42,171 bases of DNA from Poriferisodalis sp964484385 (GCA_964484385.1 CAZAFV010000022.1:1-42171), one strand, 5' to 3'. Counted from the first letter of the stretch, positions 1 through 8,148 are shown. Numbers and translations are program-made. The notes: generated by a model not told the origin, from the letters alone.

Positions 1-368
1 AGCACCCACCGCGGATTCGACGACAGCGGGCCCACTGCGTCGATGTCGAAACGCGCCACGTCATCGGGACCGATCCGCACCCCCGGCAGGGCCTGCGCGC
101 CGCCGGCATCGAGGAACGATTCGGGCGGCCAGATGAGCTCGCCTCGCAACGGCGGCACCAACTCGCCGATGAGCGGGCTCGCGGCACGGATGCTGCCGCC
201 GTCAGAGTCCCGAGTCGCCAGCAGCGCGATCAGTCCGGCGGCCACCAGACCCACGAGCACTGCCGCAACCCGCACCCACGAGCGGCTCCGTCGCCTTCCC
301 GAGTCGCTGCTGTTGCCGGATGGAGCCTGCGGCTCAACGCTCGATGCATCGTTGGGTGGCGGCGTCAC
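1..368 (-). CDS. CcmG/DsbE (TlpA-like) thiol-disulfide oxidoreductase, N-terminal part, truncated by window edge
   Basis: This reading frame starts at a GTG whose last bases overlap the ccmF stop codon (GTGA) and stays open to the window edge. It encodes a charged N-terminus, one membrane segment near residues 30-45 (WVRVAAVLVGLVAAGLIALL), then the SPLIGELVPPL stretch, which resembles the SPLxGKPAPxF motif that opens CcmG/ResA/TlpA thioredoxin-fold proteins. The window ends at NPRWV, about where these families continue into the strand before the CxxC motif, so the active-site cysteines cannot be seen. Family members are membrane-anchored and keep apocytochrome CxxCH cysteines reduced. Its place directly after ccmF in the same operon supports that role. 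It could instead be another redoxin-type protein. Confidence 0.72.
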   Translation of the reverse strand, partial: MTPPPNDASSVEPQAPSGNSSDSGRRRSRSWVRVAAVLVGLVAAGLIALLATRDSDGGSIRAASPLIGELVPPLRGELIWPPESFLDAGGAQALPGVRIGPDDVARFDIDAVGPLSSNPRWV

Positions 369-2329
369 GACTCGCGCGCCCCGACGGAATCCGCGGTTGA
401 GCCAGTGCGGCGCGGGACGCGATCGCGTGCGCCGATGCGGGTCGGCACCAGGGCAGCGGCAATGCCCAGCACCAGCACGGCGCCGCCGAGCCACATCCAC
501 GCCACGAGCGGTTTGATGAGCACCCGCAGCGCTACGTCGCTGTCTCCCTCTGCGGGGATGGTCGCCAGCGACAGGTACACGTCGTCGATCAGGCTCGTGG
601 CCACCGACGGCGTCGAGATCGGCTGGCCGAATTCGGCGAATCGCGTCACGGCCGGCTCGAAGATGCCCCGGTCTTCGACGTCCACGCGTACCCGCACGAC
701 CCGGTTGCCGTTCTCGATCTCGTCGGTGAGCCCCAGGTAGGTGACTTGGTGGCCCGCGACCACGCCGGACTCCCCCGGCGACAGCGTGAACTCGCCTTCA
801 GACCCGTACGCGCTCGACGCGATGAACCCGAAGGCGATCACGGCGACGCCGATGTGGGCGATCATGCCGCCGCCGGTCCGTCCCAGCAGGCCGCGCCAGC
901 CATTGCGCCGCACGCCCAGCCACAGCAGCCGCGCCGCGCTGCCGATGACGAAGCCGCCCATGCCCAGCGCCAACACCTGCCACAGACCGTGCGCTCCCGC
1001 CCATACCGACAGCACCATGGCCAGTGCCCCTGCCGCCGCGGGCCACACGAGCCGCTTCGAGCGAAGCTCAGCCGGGGTGTCGCGCCAATTGAGCGCCGGC
1101 GACAGTGCCATGAGGCCGAGCAGTGCGATCCCGACCGGCGCGAGCATCCGGTCGAAGTACGGCCGCCCCACAGCGAGGCGCTCGGCCGCGACCGCCTCGG
1201 CCAGCAGCGGGAAGACCGTGCCGAGCATCACCACGAATGCTGCGACGGCGAAGAGCAGGTTGTTGCCGAGGAACGACCCTTCCCGTGACCAGATCGACCG
1301 CAGGCTGGCCGGGTTTCGCAGCGCCTCGCCGCGCCACGCCACCAGCACCACCCCGCTCACCACGATCACCGCGAAGAACGCCAGCAGGATCGGCCCCAGC
1401 GATGACTCGCTGAACTCGTGCACCGATTCGAGCACGCCCGAACGTGTGAGGAACGTGCCGAAGATCGTCAGCGCGAACGTCACGATGAGCAGCGACAGGT
1501 TCCACACGCGCAGCATCTGGCGGCGCTGCTGGGTGATGAGCGAATGCACGAAGGCGGTGGCGGTCAGCCACGGCAGCAGCGAGGCATTCTCGACGGGATC
1601 CCACGCCCAGTACCCGCCCCAACCCAACACCTCGTAGGACCACCAGGCGCCCAGCATGATTCCTGCGCCCAGGCTGCCCCAGGCCACCAGCGTCCAGCGG
1701 CGGGTATCGGCCAGCCAGCGGCTGTCGAACTGGCCCGTGATGAGCGCAGCCACCGCGAACCCGAACGGCACGGTGAACCCGACGTACCCCAGGTACAGCA
1801 TCACGGGATGAATGGCCATCAGCGGGTGATTGCGCAGCAGCGGATTCAGGCCGCCGCCGTCCGCCGGCGGGTCGGCGAGCGTGCCGAACGGGTTTGCCGG
1901 CCCGGCGAGCAGGGCGAAGAAGAAGATGCACACGCCCAGCATCACCGCGAGCGCCCAAGCGACCGTCGGTTCTGACATCCGGGCACGGAAGCGCCATGCC
2001 GCGGCGCTGACATAGCCGCACAGCACCAGCGCCCACAGCAGGATCGACCCTTCGAGCGCGCCCCACAGCGTGGCGATCTTGTAGATGAGCGGCGTGGCGA
2101 TGGTGGAGTTGCGCGCCACGTACGCGAGCGAGAAGTCGTCGCTGAGCAGGGCGAACTCCATCGCTCCGGTGGCCAGTACGCAGCCGCCGGCCATGGCCGC
2201 GATCCATGCCAGCGCCTGGCGGCACCGCTCGGGCTGAGAGAGCGCTCTGGCTGCAACCAGCGTTGCGGCACCGCCGAGCGCGCTGACGAGGCCGACGGCC
2301 ACGCCGAGCGTGCCCAGCACCGCGATCAC
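365..2329 (-). CDS. ccmF: Cytochrome c heme lyase subunit CcmF
   Basis: This 654-residue polytopic membrane protein has the length usual for CcmF/NrfE. The tryptophan-rich WWD signature (GWGGYWAWDPVENASLLPWL) of heme-handling proteins is present at about residues 235-255. In System I cytochrome c biogenesis CcmF receives heme from holo-CcmE and ligates it to the CxxCH motif of apocytochrome c on the outer face of the membrane. The ATG overlaps the ccmE stop as ATGA and the stop overlaps the next gene as GTGA, so translation is probably coupled along the operon. About fifteen hydrophobic segments are visible, with a large extracytoplasmic region near the C-terminus. The assignment is firm. Confidence 0.95.
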   Translation of the reverse strand: MIAVLGTLGVAVGLVSALGGAATLVAARALSQPERCRQALAWIAAMAGGCVLATGAMEFALLSDDFSLAYVARNSTIATPLIYKIATLWGALEGSILLWALVLCGYVSAAAWRFRARMSEPTVAWALAVMLGVCIFFFALLAGPANPFGTLADPPADGGGLNPLLRNHPLMAIHPVMLYLGYVGFTVPFGFAVAALITGQFDSRWLADTRRWTLVAWGSLGAGIMLGAWWSYEVLGWGGYWAWDPVENASLLPWLTATAFVHSLITQQRRQMLRVWNLSLLIVTFALTIFGTFLTRSGVLESVHEFSESSLGPILLAFFAVIVVSGVVLVAWRGEALRNPASLRSIWSREGSFLGNNLLFAVAAFVVMLGTVFPLLAEAVAAERLAVGRPYFDRMLAPVGIALLGLMALSPALNWRDTPAELRSKRLVWPAAAGALAMVLSVWAGAHGLWQVLALGMGGFVIGSAARLLWLGVRRNGWRGLLGRTGGGMIAHIGVAVIAFGFIASSAYGSEGEFTLSPGESGVVAGHQVTYLGLTDEIENGNRVVRVRVDVEDRGIFEPAVTRFAEFGQPISTPSVATSLIDDVYLSLATIPAEGDSDVALRVLIKPLVAWMWLGGAVLVLGIAAALVPTRIGARDRVPRRTGSTADSVGARES

Positions 2330-2889
2330 AGCCGGGGCACCTCGAATGGGCAGTCGTCGAGGAAGCCCTCGGGCGGCTCGTCGGGGTCACCGATGCGATC
2401 CGCGTTGGCTGCCGCGTACTCGTTGGTGTGCTTCACGAGCATGTTGTCGCTCGAGAAGAAGTGCGTATCGCGGCCGGCGACCGTCACGATCTCTCCTGGC
2501 ACCCAGCGCCCTTCCAGCACCACCGGTATCCACGGTGACTCGAACAGGTCCGGAGGATCGACCGAGTGGCGCACCGCGACCGATGCGCAGTTGTGAATCA
2601 CTTCGAACGTGGTCACGCCGCCGTCGACGGCCACCGAAGCGGGGACCACCCGTCCCTGCAGGCGAAAACGACGGTCGCCCAGCTCGACCCGCTCTGCGAT
2701 CGCCTCGTCGGCATTGCGGAAGAACAGCGTGGCGTTGCGCAGGCCCGCAATCGTGGCCGCCCCGCCAGCGATGAGCAGCAACAGCACGAAGGCGCCGATC
2801 ACCGCCTTGCGCCGGCGTCCCATCTGCCGACGCACCGCGGCGCGATCACCCGGCGCCTCCAGCGGGCGCCGGGGGCTGAGGTCAGTCAT
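2326..2889 (-). CDS. ccmE: Cytochrome c-type biogenesis heme chaperone CcmE
   Basis: The 187-residue protein has one N-terminal membrane anchor (about residues 29-50) followed by the CcmE beta-barrel. The covalent heme-binding motif HxxxY is present as H154-T-N-E-Y158, so this is the histidine type and not the cysteine variant known from some archaea and sulfate reducers. CcmE accepts heme from CcmC/CcmD and passes it to CcmF. I chose the ATG beginning MTDLSPRR, which lies inside the last codons of ccmD (8-bp overlap). A longer frame is open upstream but would simply overlap ccmD. The ccmE stop overlaps the ccmF start as ATGA. The C-terminal tail is acidic and proline-rich. Confidence 0.93.
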   Translation of the reverse strand: MTDLSPRRPLEAPGDRAAVRRQMGRRRKAVIGAFVLLLLIAGGAATIAGLRNATLFFRNADEAIAERVELGDRRFRLQGRVVPASVAVDGGVTTFEVIHNCASVAVRHSVDPPDLFESPWIPVVLEGRWVPGEIVTVAGRDTHFFSSDNMLVKHTNEYAAANADRIGDPDEPPEGFLDDCPFEVPRL

Positions 2890-3049
2890 GGGGACGCGAC
2901 TCGTCGGCGGTGTCGGGCACGGGGCCTCGCGCGCCGATTCCCAAGTCCCGACCGAGCGTGCGTCCACGGCGAATGACCCAGCCGACATAGGCGGCGGTCG
3001 CCGCGGCTGCCAGCACGTAGCCCGAGAACACGCTCGCCGCGTGGGTCAT
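2882..3049 (-). CDS. ccmD: CcmD-like heme exporter accessory protein (small membrane protein)
   Basis: A 55-codon gene fills the space between ccmC and ccmE. It begins with an ATG overlapping the ccmC stop (ATGA) and ends with a TGA 8 bases inside ccmE. The product (MTHAASVFSGYVLAAAATAA...) has one membrane segment at about residues 8-26 and then a basic stretch (RRGRTLGR), which is the CcmD layout of a single helix with a positive cytoplasmic tail. CcmD proteins help release holo-CcmE from CcmABC. CcmD sequences are poorly conserved, so the call rests on size, topology and its exact place between ccmC and ccmE. Confidence 0.82.
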   Translation of the reverse strand: MTHAASVFSGYVLAAAATAAYVGWVIRRGRTLGRDLGIGARGPVPDTADESRPHD

Positions 3050-3873
3050 CGGCCTGCCGCCTGCTCGTCACGGCGCTGGGCGAGCAGTTCTTCCAGCGAC
3101 GCCTCCTCGGCCAGTTCCTCGAGGCGCAGCACCCGGTAGCGGTGAATGCCGATCCACAGCGCCACCACCGTGAACGTGGCCCAGGAATACAGCAGCGTCC
3201 AGTACATCTCGCCGGTGATGTTGCGGTCGCCGCCTGGTTCGAGGTTCAGGCTGGCCTCTTGATGCAGCGTGCGCCACCAGTCCACCGAGTAGTGGACGAT
3301 GGGCAGGTTGACGACTGCAATGAGCGCCATTACTGCCGACCGGCGGGCCCGGGCACGTGACTCGGCCGGGAGCCTGCGCAGCGCCAAGTACCCCAGGTAG
3401 GTCACGAACAGCAGCACGGTCGTGGTGAGCCTGGCGTCCCACTGCCAGTAGGTGCCCCAAGTCACCTTGCCCCAGAGCGAACCGGTCACCAGCGTGAGAG
3501 CCGTGAACAGCACGCCGAGCTCGACCGCCGCGCCAGCCACGCGGTCCCACCGCCGGGCCTGCCGATCAGCGATGACACCGTAGGTGCCGCCGGCGCCGCT
3601 GCGGGTTCGCCACAGCACCCTGGCGCTGGCGAAAGCGGTCAGCACGAAACCCCCATAGGCGACCCAGATGGAGGGCACGTGGACGTACATGAGTCGCACC
3701 GAGTCGCCTTGGACCGCATCGGGGGGCGAGATCCACAGCGCCAGCAGCGCCATCACGCCGACAGCGGCGATCGCAACCACGCCGAGCACCCGTGTGGCGA
3801 CGCTGCCAGTCATCGACAGCGAGCCGGCTCGCTGCGCCTGCTGGCGAAGGTCGGGCTCAGGCGTCTCGATCAT
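3046..3873 (-). CDS. ccmC: Heme exporter protein CcmC
   Basis: The 275-residue integral membrane protein has six hydrophobic segments and the WWD motif WGTYWQWDARLT in the middle, followed by HYSVDWWRTLHQ. Both are hallmarks of CcmC, which binds heme at the outer face of the membrane and attaches it to CcmE. I chose the ATG giving MIETPEPDL, 8 bp after the ccmB stop; a longer open frame upstream lies entirely inside ccmB and has no family similarity. The first 25 residues are hydrophilic. The stop overlaps ccmD as ATGA, making ccmC-ccmD-ccmE-ccmF a continuous run of overlapping cistrons. Confidence 0.94.
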   Translation of the reverse strand: MIETPEPDLRQQAQRAGSLSMTGSVATRVLGVVAIAAVGVMALLALWISPPDAVQGDSVRLMYVHVPSIWVAYGGFVLTAFASARVLWRTRSGAGGTYGVIADRQARRWDRVAGAAVELGVLFTALTLVTGSLWGKVTWGTYWQWDARLTTTVLLFVTYLGYLALRRLPAESRARARRSAVMALIAVVNLPIVHYSVDWWRTLHQEASLNLEPGGDRNITGEMYWTLLYSWATFTVVALWIGIHRYRVLRLEELAEEASLEELLAQRRDEQAAGR

Positions 3874-3881
3874 CGGGTGAC

Positions 3882-4550
3882 TCAGGCGTCTTCCAGCAGC
3901 GGACCGGCTGCAGCCCAGCCCACTGCGATGTAGGTGACGAGCACCACGGCGAGCAGTGCTGTCCAGCTCCAGCCTTGGTCGGCGCTGGTCCCGAGCGCCA
4001 CGTCGAACGCACGGGTTCCGGCCAAGAGCACCGGTGCTGCCACCGGGATCAGCAGCAGCGGGAGCAGGGTATCCGCCGACCGCAGACCTACCGTCATCGC
4101 CCCATACAGCGTCCCGCAGATGGCGAACGCGGCCATGCCGCACAGACCCGCGACCACGATCAGGAGCCAGTCGTGGACGGTCACCGAGTAGAGCACCAGC
4201 AGGCCCGCGGCAGCGAAGACGCCGACGAGCACCAGCTGCAGGGCCAGCGCCGCCGCCTTGCCCCAGAGGATGGCCGCAGGCACGAGCCCTGCGAGACGCA
4301 GCGCATCGAGGTTCCCGCCTTCGGCTTCGATGTCGAAGCTTCGCTTCGCCCCGAGCACAGCCCCGAAGAGCACGGCCACCCAGAAGAGACCACCCGCTCC
4401 CGCACCCAGCAACGACGGGTTAGCGTCGAGAGCGAACGCGAAGACGACCAGCACCAGCAGCACGGTCGGGACGATCTGGATCAGGGTGACGCGAGCCCGT
4501 CGCTCGATGATCAGGTCCTTGCGGCAGATGAGCCAGATCTCACGCCACAT
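3882..4550 (-). CDS. ccmB: Heme exporter ABC permease CcmB
   Basis: The 222-residue permease has six hydrophobic segments and the conserved CcmB start MWREIWLICRKDLIIERR. It is the membrane subunit that pairs with CcmA; the CcmAB ATPase drives release of holo-CcmE from CcmC. An AAAGG Shine-Dalgarno sequence lies 8 nt upstream of the ATG at 4550, so I prefer that start over an ATG six codons further upstream (4568). Either start overlaps the end of ccmA, which suggests translational coupling. The interior carries the acidic pair typical of the family (SFDIEAEGGNLDALRLAG). Confidence 0.92.
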   Translation of the reverse strand: MWREIWLICRKDLIIERRARVTLIQIVPTVLLVLVVFAFALDANPSLLGAGAGGLFWVAVLFGAVLGAKRSFDIEAEGGNLDALRLAGLVPAAILWGKAAALALQLVLVGVFAAAGLLVLYSVTVHDWLLIVVAGLCGMAAFAICGTLYGAMTVGLRSADTLLPLLLIPVAAPVLLAGTRAFDVALGTSADQGWSWTALLAVVLVTYIAVGWAAAGPLLEDA

Positions 4551-5220
4551 CGGTCGGGCCTTTGGCATGTGGCTCGGGTGCGGTCGGCTCGATGCGGCCG
4601 CCGGCCAGCATCACCTGGCGAGCGGCCGCAACGCGGGAGCGGCCCGTCTCGTGCGTTGCGAACATCACGGTGGCGCCTGCGGTGACGGCCTCGGCCAGCA
4701 GCTCGTCGAGCGCATCCCGGCTCGAGGTGTCAAGCCCAGCGTGCGGCTCATCCAGCAGCCACAGCCGCGGGCGCGCAATGGTCAGGCACGCCAGCGCCAC
4801 GCGCCGTTGCTGGCCTTCCGACAGCCGTCGAATGGCGACCTCGCCAAGACGGCCGCCGAGTGCAAAACGCTCGATCGCGGCGGACACTTCAGGCGTCCCG
4901 GCACGGTGGACATCGGCGCAGTGGCGCAACTGGTCGTCGACCCGCAGATCGCCGTACAGGGGTGACCGATGCCCCAGCAGTCCCACGTGAGGCCGGACTG
5001 AGCGACGCTGCGCTCTCAGGTCAAAGCCGAGCACCTCGGCGCGCTCGCCTCGCACGGGCACGAGCCCCGCACAGGCTCGCAGCAGCGTGCTCTTGCCCGC
5101 TCCGTTGGGTCCTCTCAGACACACCATCTCGCCGGCTTGCACGCTCAGATCCACGCCCGCCAATGCGGGAAAGCGGTCCAGCAGGGCGACGACGCCCTCG
5201 AAGGCAACGGCAGCGCCCAC
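4540..5220 (-). CDS. ccmA: Heme exporter ABC ATPase CcmA
   Basis: The 226-residue ABC ATPase has Walker A GPNGAGKST (residues 37-45), ABC signature LSEGQ (133-137) and Walker B LWLLDEP (153-159), followed by AGLD. It heads the ccm operon and powers the CcmB permease. The GTG start has no clear Shine-Dalgarno sequence, but a TAGCCT hexamer sits 9 nt upstream, as expected of a short or absent leader. Its 3' end overlaps ccmB by 11 bp. Length and motifs match CcmA closely, and the linked ccmBCDEF genes remove the usual doubt over ABC ATPase subtype. Confidence 0.93.
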   Translation of the reverse strand: MGAAVAFEGVVALLDRFPALAGVDLSVQAGEMVCLRGPNGAGKSTLLRACAGLVPVRGERAEVLGFDLRAQRRSVRPHVGLLGHRSPLYGDLRVDDQLRHCADVHRAGTPEVSAAIERFALGGRLGEVAIRRLSEGQQRRVALACLTIARPRLWLLDEPHAGLDTSSRDALDELLAEAVTAGATVMFATHETGRSRVAAARQVMLAGGRIEPTAPEPHAKGPTDVA

Positions 5221-5229
5221 GGAACGTCA

Positions 5230-5235
5230 AGGCTA
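5230..5235 (-). promoter_or_regulatory. -10 element for the ccm operon
   Basis: TAGCCT read on the minus strand ends 9 nt before the ccmA GTG. It matches the TAGnnT hexamer found at the same place before many genes here. No -35 box is evident. Confidence 0.5.
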
Positions 5236-5250
5236 CGGCCGCGCGTCTGT

Positions 5251-5469
5251 TCAGGACGTGGCGACCACCGCAAGCACATCGCCTTCGGCAACGGAGTCGC
5301 CTTCGGCCACACGCATCTCCGCGAGCGTGCCGCCTTCGGGCGCCGTCACCGGGATCTCCATCTTCATGGACTCGAGGATGAGCAGTTCGTCACCGGCGGC
5401 GACGGCGGAGCCCACCTCGGCTACCACCTTCCACACGGTCGCAGTCAACTCAGCTCGCACGTCCAGCAC
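5251..5469 (-). CDS. Stand-alone biotinyl carrier protein (BCCP-like)
   Basis: The 72-residue protein is almost entirely a biotinyl/lipoyl domain with the biotin attachment motif ESMKMEI, the target lysine being K36. Such domains carry carboxybiotin between a biotin carboxylase and a carboxyltransferase. The GTG start at 5469 has a strong GGAGGAGA Shine-Dalgarno sequence about 6 nt upstream. A longer open frame upstream is low-complexity and probably not translated. No biotin carboxylase or carboxyltransferase gene lies in the window, so the partner enzyme (acetyl- or propionyl-CoA carboxylase, or another) is unknown. The MKM motif favours biotin over lipoate. Confidence 0.85.
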   Translation of the reverse strand: MLDVRAELTATVWKVVAEVGSAVAAGDELLILESMKMEIPVTAPEGGTLAEMRVAEGDSVAEGDVLAVVATS

Positions 5470-5510
5470 GTCGTCTCTCCTCCACGGACCCGGGCCGAAT
5501 GGCCGGCGCA

Positions 5511-5516
5511 AAGCTA
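5511..5516 (-). promoter_or_regulatory. -10 element for the biotinyl carrier gene
   Basis: TAGCTT on the minus strand, about 40 nt upstream of the GTG. This leaves a short 5' leader holding the GGAGGAGA ribosome-binding site, so this transcript is leadered. Confidence 0.45.
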
Positions 5517-5562
5517 CAGGGCCGTTTGCTGACATATCCCCGAACGTTCGCGCGCCAATCGG

Positions 5563-5568
5563 TATCTT
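5563..5568 (+). promoter_or_regulatory. -10 element for the DUF5317 gene
   Basis: TATCTT lies 9 nt before the GTG start and no ribosome-binding site is present. The transcript is expected to begin at or within a few bases of the start codon. Confidence 0.45.
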
Positions 5569-5577
5569 CTGAACGCG

Positions 5578-6480
5578 GTGTCCCTCATCGCACTCGTAAC
5601 CCTCATCGGAGTCGGTGTCGGCTTTGCTGCCGCACTTGCCACCGGCGGCACTCCCGCTTCGGTCCTCGCCAGGCTCCGAGCCGTTCGGCTCAACCACTGG
5701 CCGGTGCTGGTGCTCGGAGCGGTGCTGTCAATTGCCGTCGCGTTCGATGCCAACATGCTCGCAGGCAGGTTTGCCCTCGGCATCTCTCTGGTACTGCTGC
5801 TGGCGGGCTGCCTGCTCAACCGGCACATCGCCGGGGCGACCATCGCCGCCATCGGCATAGCTGCGAATCTCGGCGTGCTCCTCGTGAACGGTTATGTGCC
5901 GGTGAGCGAAGGCGCCGTCGTGGCCGCAGGCATCATCGATTTCGACGGACTCGACCGCGTGCTCCTCGGTGCGGCACGCCGGTGGACCGACGAGGCGACG
6001 ATCACCGCGTGGCTGGGCGCAGCGATCCCGCTCGCCCCGCTGAAGGACGTGGTCACGCTCGGCGATCTCGTGACCGCCGCCGGCTTGGCGAACGTCGGAT
6101 TCCGTCTGATGTGGCCGGGTACGCGGGATCTGCAACGACTGGCGGCGGTGCCGCACAGCGACTTCGACGACGCTTCAGTTGTTCTGAAGCCTGCAGGGCA
6201 GCGAACGACTCTGGAGCACGCCCCGCTCATCGGCACAGCCGCAGCGGCAACGCCAGCAGCACCCGTGTCGGCGGCTGCCCCCGCCCAGCCCAGTCCGGTG
6301 CCCGTGCCCGGCGAACCAGCATGGGCATCGCGCGTCGAGCCGGCACCGTGGCCGGCCCCCGCTCCGTGGCCTCCTGAGCCGCAGGTCACCGAACCAAGCA
6401 CCCATCAGACCAGCACACCCGACCGGGTCTCGGGCGATGAGCCGACGGGGAGCCACGATCCCCAGCTCTTCGGAGCCTGA
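5578..6480 (+). CDS. DUF5317 family membrane protein
   Basis: The 300-residue protein has about five hydrophobic segments in its first 175 residues, including an NGYVPVSEGAVVAAG stretch and an AWLGAAIPLAPLKDVVTLGDLV stretch that resemble the conserved core of DUF5317, an uncharacterised membrane family common in Actinobacteria and Firmicutes. From about residue 205 to the end the sequence is rich in Ala and Pro and looks disordered and cytoplasmic. The GTG start is supported by the adjacent -10 hexamer and not by a ribosome-binding site. It is divergent from the biotinyl carrier gene. Function is unknown. Confidence 0.75.
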   Translation: MSLIALVTLIGVGVGFAAALATGGTPASVLARLRAVRLNHWPVLVLGAVLSIAVAFDANMLAGRFALGISLVLLLAGCLLNRHIAGATIAAIGIAANLGVLLVNGYVPVSEGAVVAAGIIDFDGLDRVLLGAARRWTDEATITAWLGAAIPLAPLKDVVTLGDLVTAAGLANVGFRLMWPGTRDLQRLAAVPHSDFDDASVVLKPAGQRTTLEHAPLIGTAAAATPAAPVSAAAPAQPSPVPVPGEPAWASRVEPAPWPAPAPWPPEPQVTEPSTHQTSTPDRVSGDEPTGSHDPQLFGA

Positions 6481-6497
6481 ACGCCACAGCGTGCCGA

Positions 6498-6503
6498 GAT
6501 AAT
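6498..6503 (+). promoter_or_regulatory. -10 element for the 95-residue membrane protein
   Basis: GATAAT ends 6 nt before the GTG at 6510, the expected position for a leaderless transcript. It lies in the 29-bp gap after the DUF5317 gene. Confidence 0.45.
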
Positions 6504-6509
6504 GGGACC

Positions 6510-6797
6510 GTGGACGATGTTCTCGCTCGGCGAGCCTGGCTGAAGCGGATCACCAGCCTGGGGCAGCGGACCGGGTACGGCCTGTACCTCTTGTCGCTGG
6601 TGCTCGGGGCCATCGGCATCCGTTGGGGATACACGCCGCTGCTCAGCACGCTGATCGCCGTTGCGCTCGTGGTCGGCTCGATGCTGCTCGCACCCACGAT
6701 CATCATGAGCCACGGCATCAAGGCCGCCGAGCGCGAGGAGCGCCAAGCAGCTGCAGCCGCATCGGCTGACGCCGCCGCTCGCGGATCCGCTGGATAG
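6510..6797 (+). CDS. Small two-helix membrane protein, function unknown
   Basis: The 95-residue protein has two hydrophobic segments (about residues 22-38 and 45-67) and an Ala/Glu-rich cytoplasmic tail with a short predicted helix (KAAEREERQAAAAAS). I do not recognise the family. It starts with GTG and has a -10 hexamer 6 nt upstream but no ribosome-binding site. The next gene, a CoA transferase, begins 11 bp after its stop, so the two are probably co-transcribed. Coding is supported by strand, spacing and the absence of a competing frame. Confidence 0.65.
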   Translation: MDDVLARRAWLKRITSLGQRTGYGLYLLSLVLGAIGIRWGYTPLLSTLIAVALVVGSMLLAPTIIMSHGIKAAEREERQAAAAASADAAARGSAG

Positions 6798-6808
6798 ACG
6801 AGGACCTC

Positions 6809-8047
6809 ATGTCGGAGACCGCAGGCACCGACGCCGCTGACGGCCACGAATCGGCCGGTGCCCTCGATGGCATTCGCGTGGTCGATCTCACCACCGTGCT
6901 CATGGGGCCGATGGCGTGCCGGATGCTGGGAGACCACGGCGCCGACGTGATCAGGGTGGAATCGCTGGAAGGCGACTCCACCCGCAACGGTCTTCCTGCC
7001 CGGTCTGCCGGCATGTCCGGCTTCAGCCTCAACATCCAGCGCAACAAGCGCTCGCTGGCGCTCGACCTCAAATCCGATGCCGGTCGTGCAGCCATGCAGC
7101 GGCTGCTTGCGAGCGCCGACGTGCTCATCACCAACATGCGGGCAGCCGCACTCGAGCGCCTCGGCCTCGACGCCGACACTCTGCGAGCGCAGCACCCGCA
7201 GCTCATCTGCTGCCGTGCGAACGGCTACGGCAGCGGGGGCCCGTATCGCGACAAGGCGGCCTACGACGACGCCATCCAAGCTGCTTCTGGCCTGTCGAAC
7301 CTGATCGGCCGCATAGCAGGCGAACCTGGATTCGTGCCCTCGGTGATCGCGGACAAGGTCACCGGGCTGCATGTGGTGGAGGCCGTGCTCGCTGCCCTGT
7401 TCCACAGGGAAAGGACCGGCGCAGCACAGGCCATCGAAGTGCCCATGTTCGAGACGATGGTGGCCTTCAACCTGGTGGAGCATTACCGCGGCGCCGTGTT
7501 CGAGCCGCCCGAGGGGCCGTTCGGTTATGACCGGCTGCTCACGCCGCACCGGCGTCCCTACCCCACAGCCGACGGCTGGGTGTGCCTGCTGCCCTACAAC
7601 GATGCCCAGTACCGGGCTTTCTTCGCATTCGTGGACCGGCCTGAGCTGGCCGACGATCCGCGCTTCGCCGACCACAACTCGCGGATCGCGCACATCGACG
7701 AGCTCTACGCACTGTTCGGGGAGCTCTCGGTGCGCCGCACCACCGACGAGTGGATCGTCTACTGCGACACCCACTCGATACCGGCCGCGAGGGTGATGGA
7801 CCTGGCAGACCTCGACGCAGATCCTCAACTCGCCGCCGTGGGCCTCGTGAGCATCTCCGAGCACCCCACCGAAGGGGCGTACCGCTACGTGGCCGATCCG
7901 GTGGTCTACTCAGCGACGCCGACACGGTTGCGCCGTCATGCCCCCCTGCTCGGCGAGCACGCCGTCGAGATTCTCAGCGATCTGGGCTACGGCGACGACG
8001 AGATCGACGCGCTGCGCGACCAAAGCGTCATCGTTCTGCCGAGCTGA
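6809..8047 (+). CDS. CaiB/BaiF family (type III) CoA transferase
   Basis: The 412-residue protein has the usual length for class III CoA transferases. It opens with the conserved LDGIRVVDLTTVLMGPMACRML region and carries the nucleotide-binding signature ADVIRVE. The expected catalytic aspartate is Asp153 in the AYDDAIQAASGL motif (Frc Asp169 equivalent). Such enzymes move CoA from one acyl-CoA to a free acid through aspartyl-CoA anhydride intermediates. Substrate cannot be told from sequence; formate/oxalate, carnitine, 2-methylacyl and aromatic acids are all known in the family. The ATG has a GAGGA ribosome-binding site about 5 nt upstream. Confidence 0.9.
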   Translation: MSETAGTDAADGHESAGALDGIRVVDLTTVLMGPMACRMLGDHGADVIRVESLEGDSTRNGLPARSAGMSGFSLNIQRNKRSLALDLKSDAGRAAMQRLLASADVLITNMRAAALERLGLDADTLRAQHPQLICCRANGYGSGGPYRDKAAYDDAIQAASGLSNLIGRIAGEPGFVPSVIADKVTGLHVVEAVLAALFHRERTGAAQAIEVPMFETMVAFNLVEHYRGAVFEPPEGPFGYDRLLTPHRRPYPTADGWVCLLPYNDAQYRAFFAFVDRPELADDPRFADHNSRIAHIDELYALFGELSVRRTTDEWIVYCDTHSIPAARVMDLADLDADPQLAAVGLVSISEHPTEGAYRYVADPVVYSATPTRLRRHAPLLGEHAVEILSDLGYGDDEIDALRDQSVIVLPS

Positions 8048-8065
8048 CAGCCCTCCGGCAACGCA

Positions 8066-8093
8066 AAGGGCACCCCGCAAGCGGGATGCCCTT
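8066..8093. terminator. Bidirectional hairpin between convergent genes
   Basis: Arms 8066-8077 and 8082-8093 pair over 11 of 12 positions (one C/A mismatch) around a CAAG loop. There is no long T run on either strand. It sits between a plus-strand CoA transferase and a minus-strand small gene, where a shared terminator is expected. Confidence 0.6.
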
Positions 8094-8148
8094 ACGTCGG
8101 CTCGTAGCCGATAGCACGGTACCCGGCGGGTGCCGCCTACAGCGCTGA

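Noticed and set aside
5470..5697. N-terminal extension of the biotinyl carrier to 148 residues
   Set aside because: The extension is low-complexity, overlaps the divergent DUF5317 promoter and start, and the GTG at 5469 has a strong ribosome-binding site.
6386..7864. A 492-codon open frame on the minus strand
   Set aside because: It runs antisense across the small membrane protein and the CoA transferase, both of which are better supported.
8066..8093. Riboswitch or attenuator
   Set aside because: It is a simple hairpin between convergent genes, best read as a terminator.
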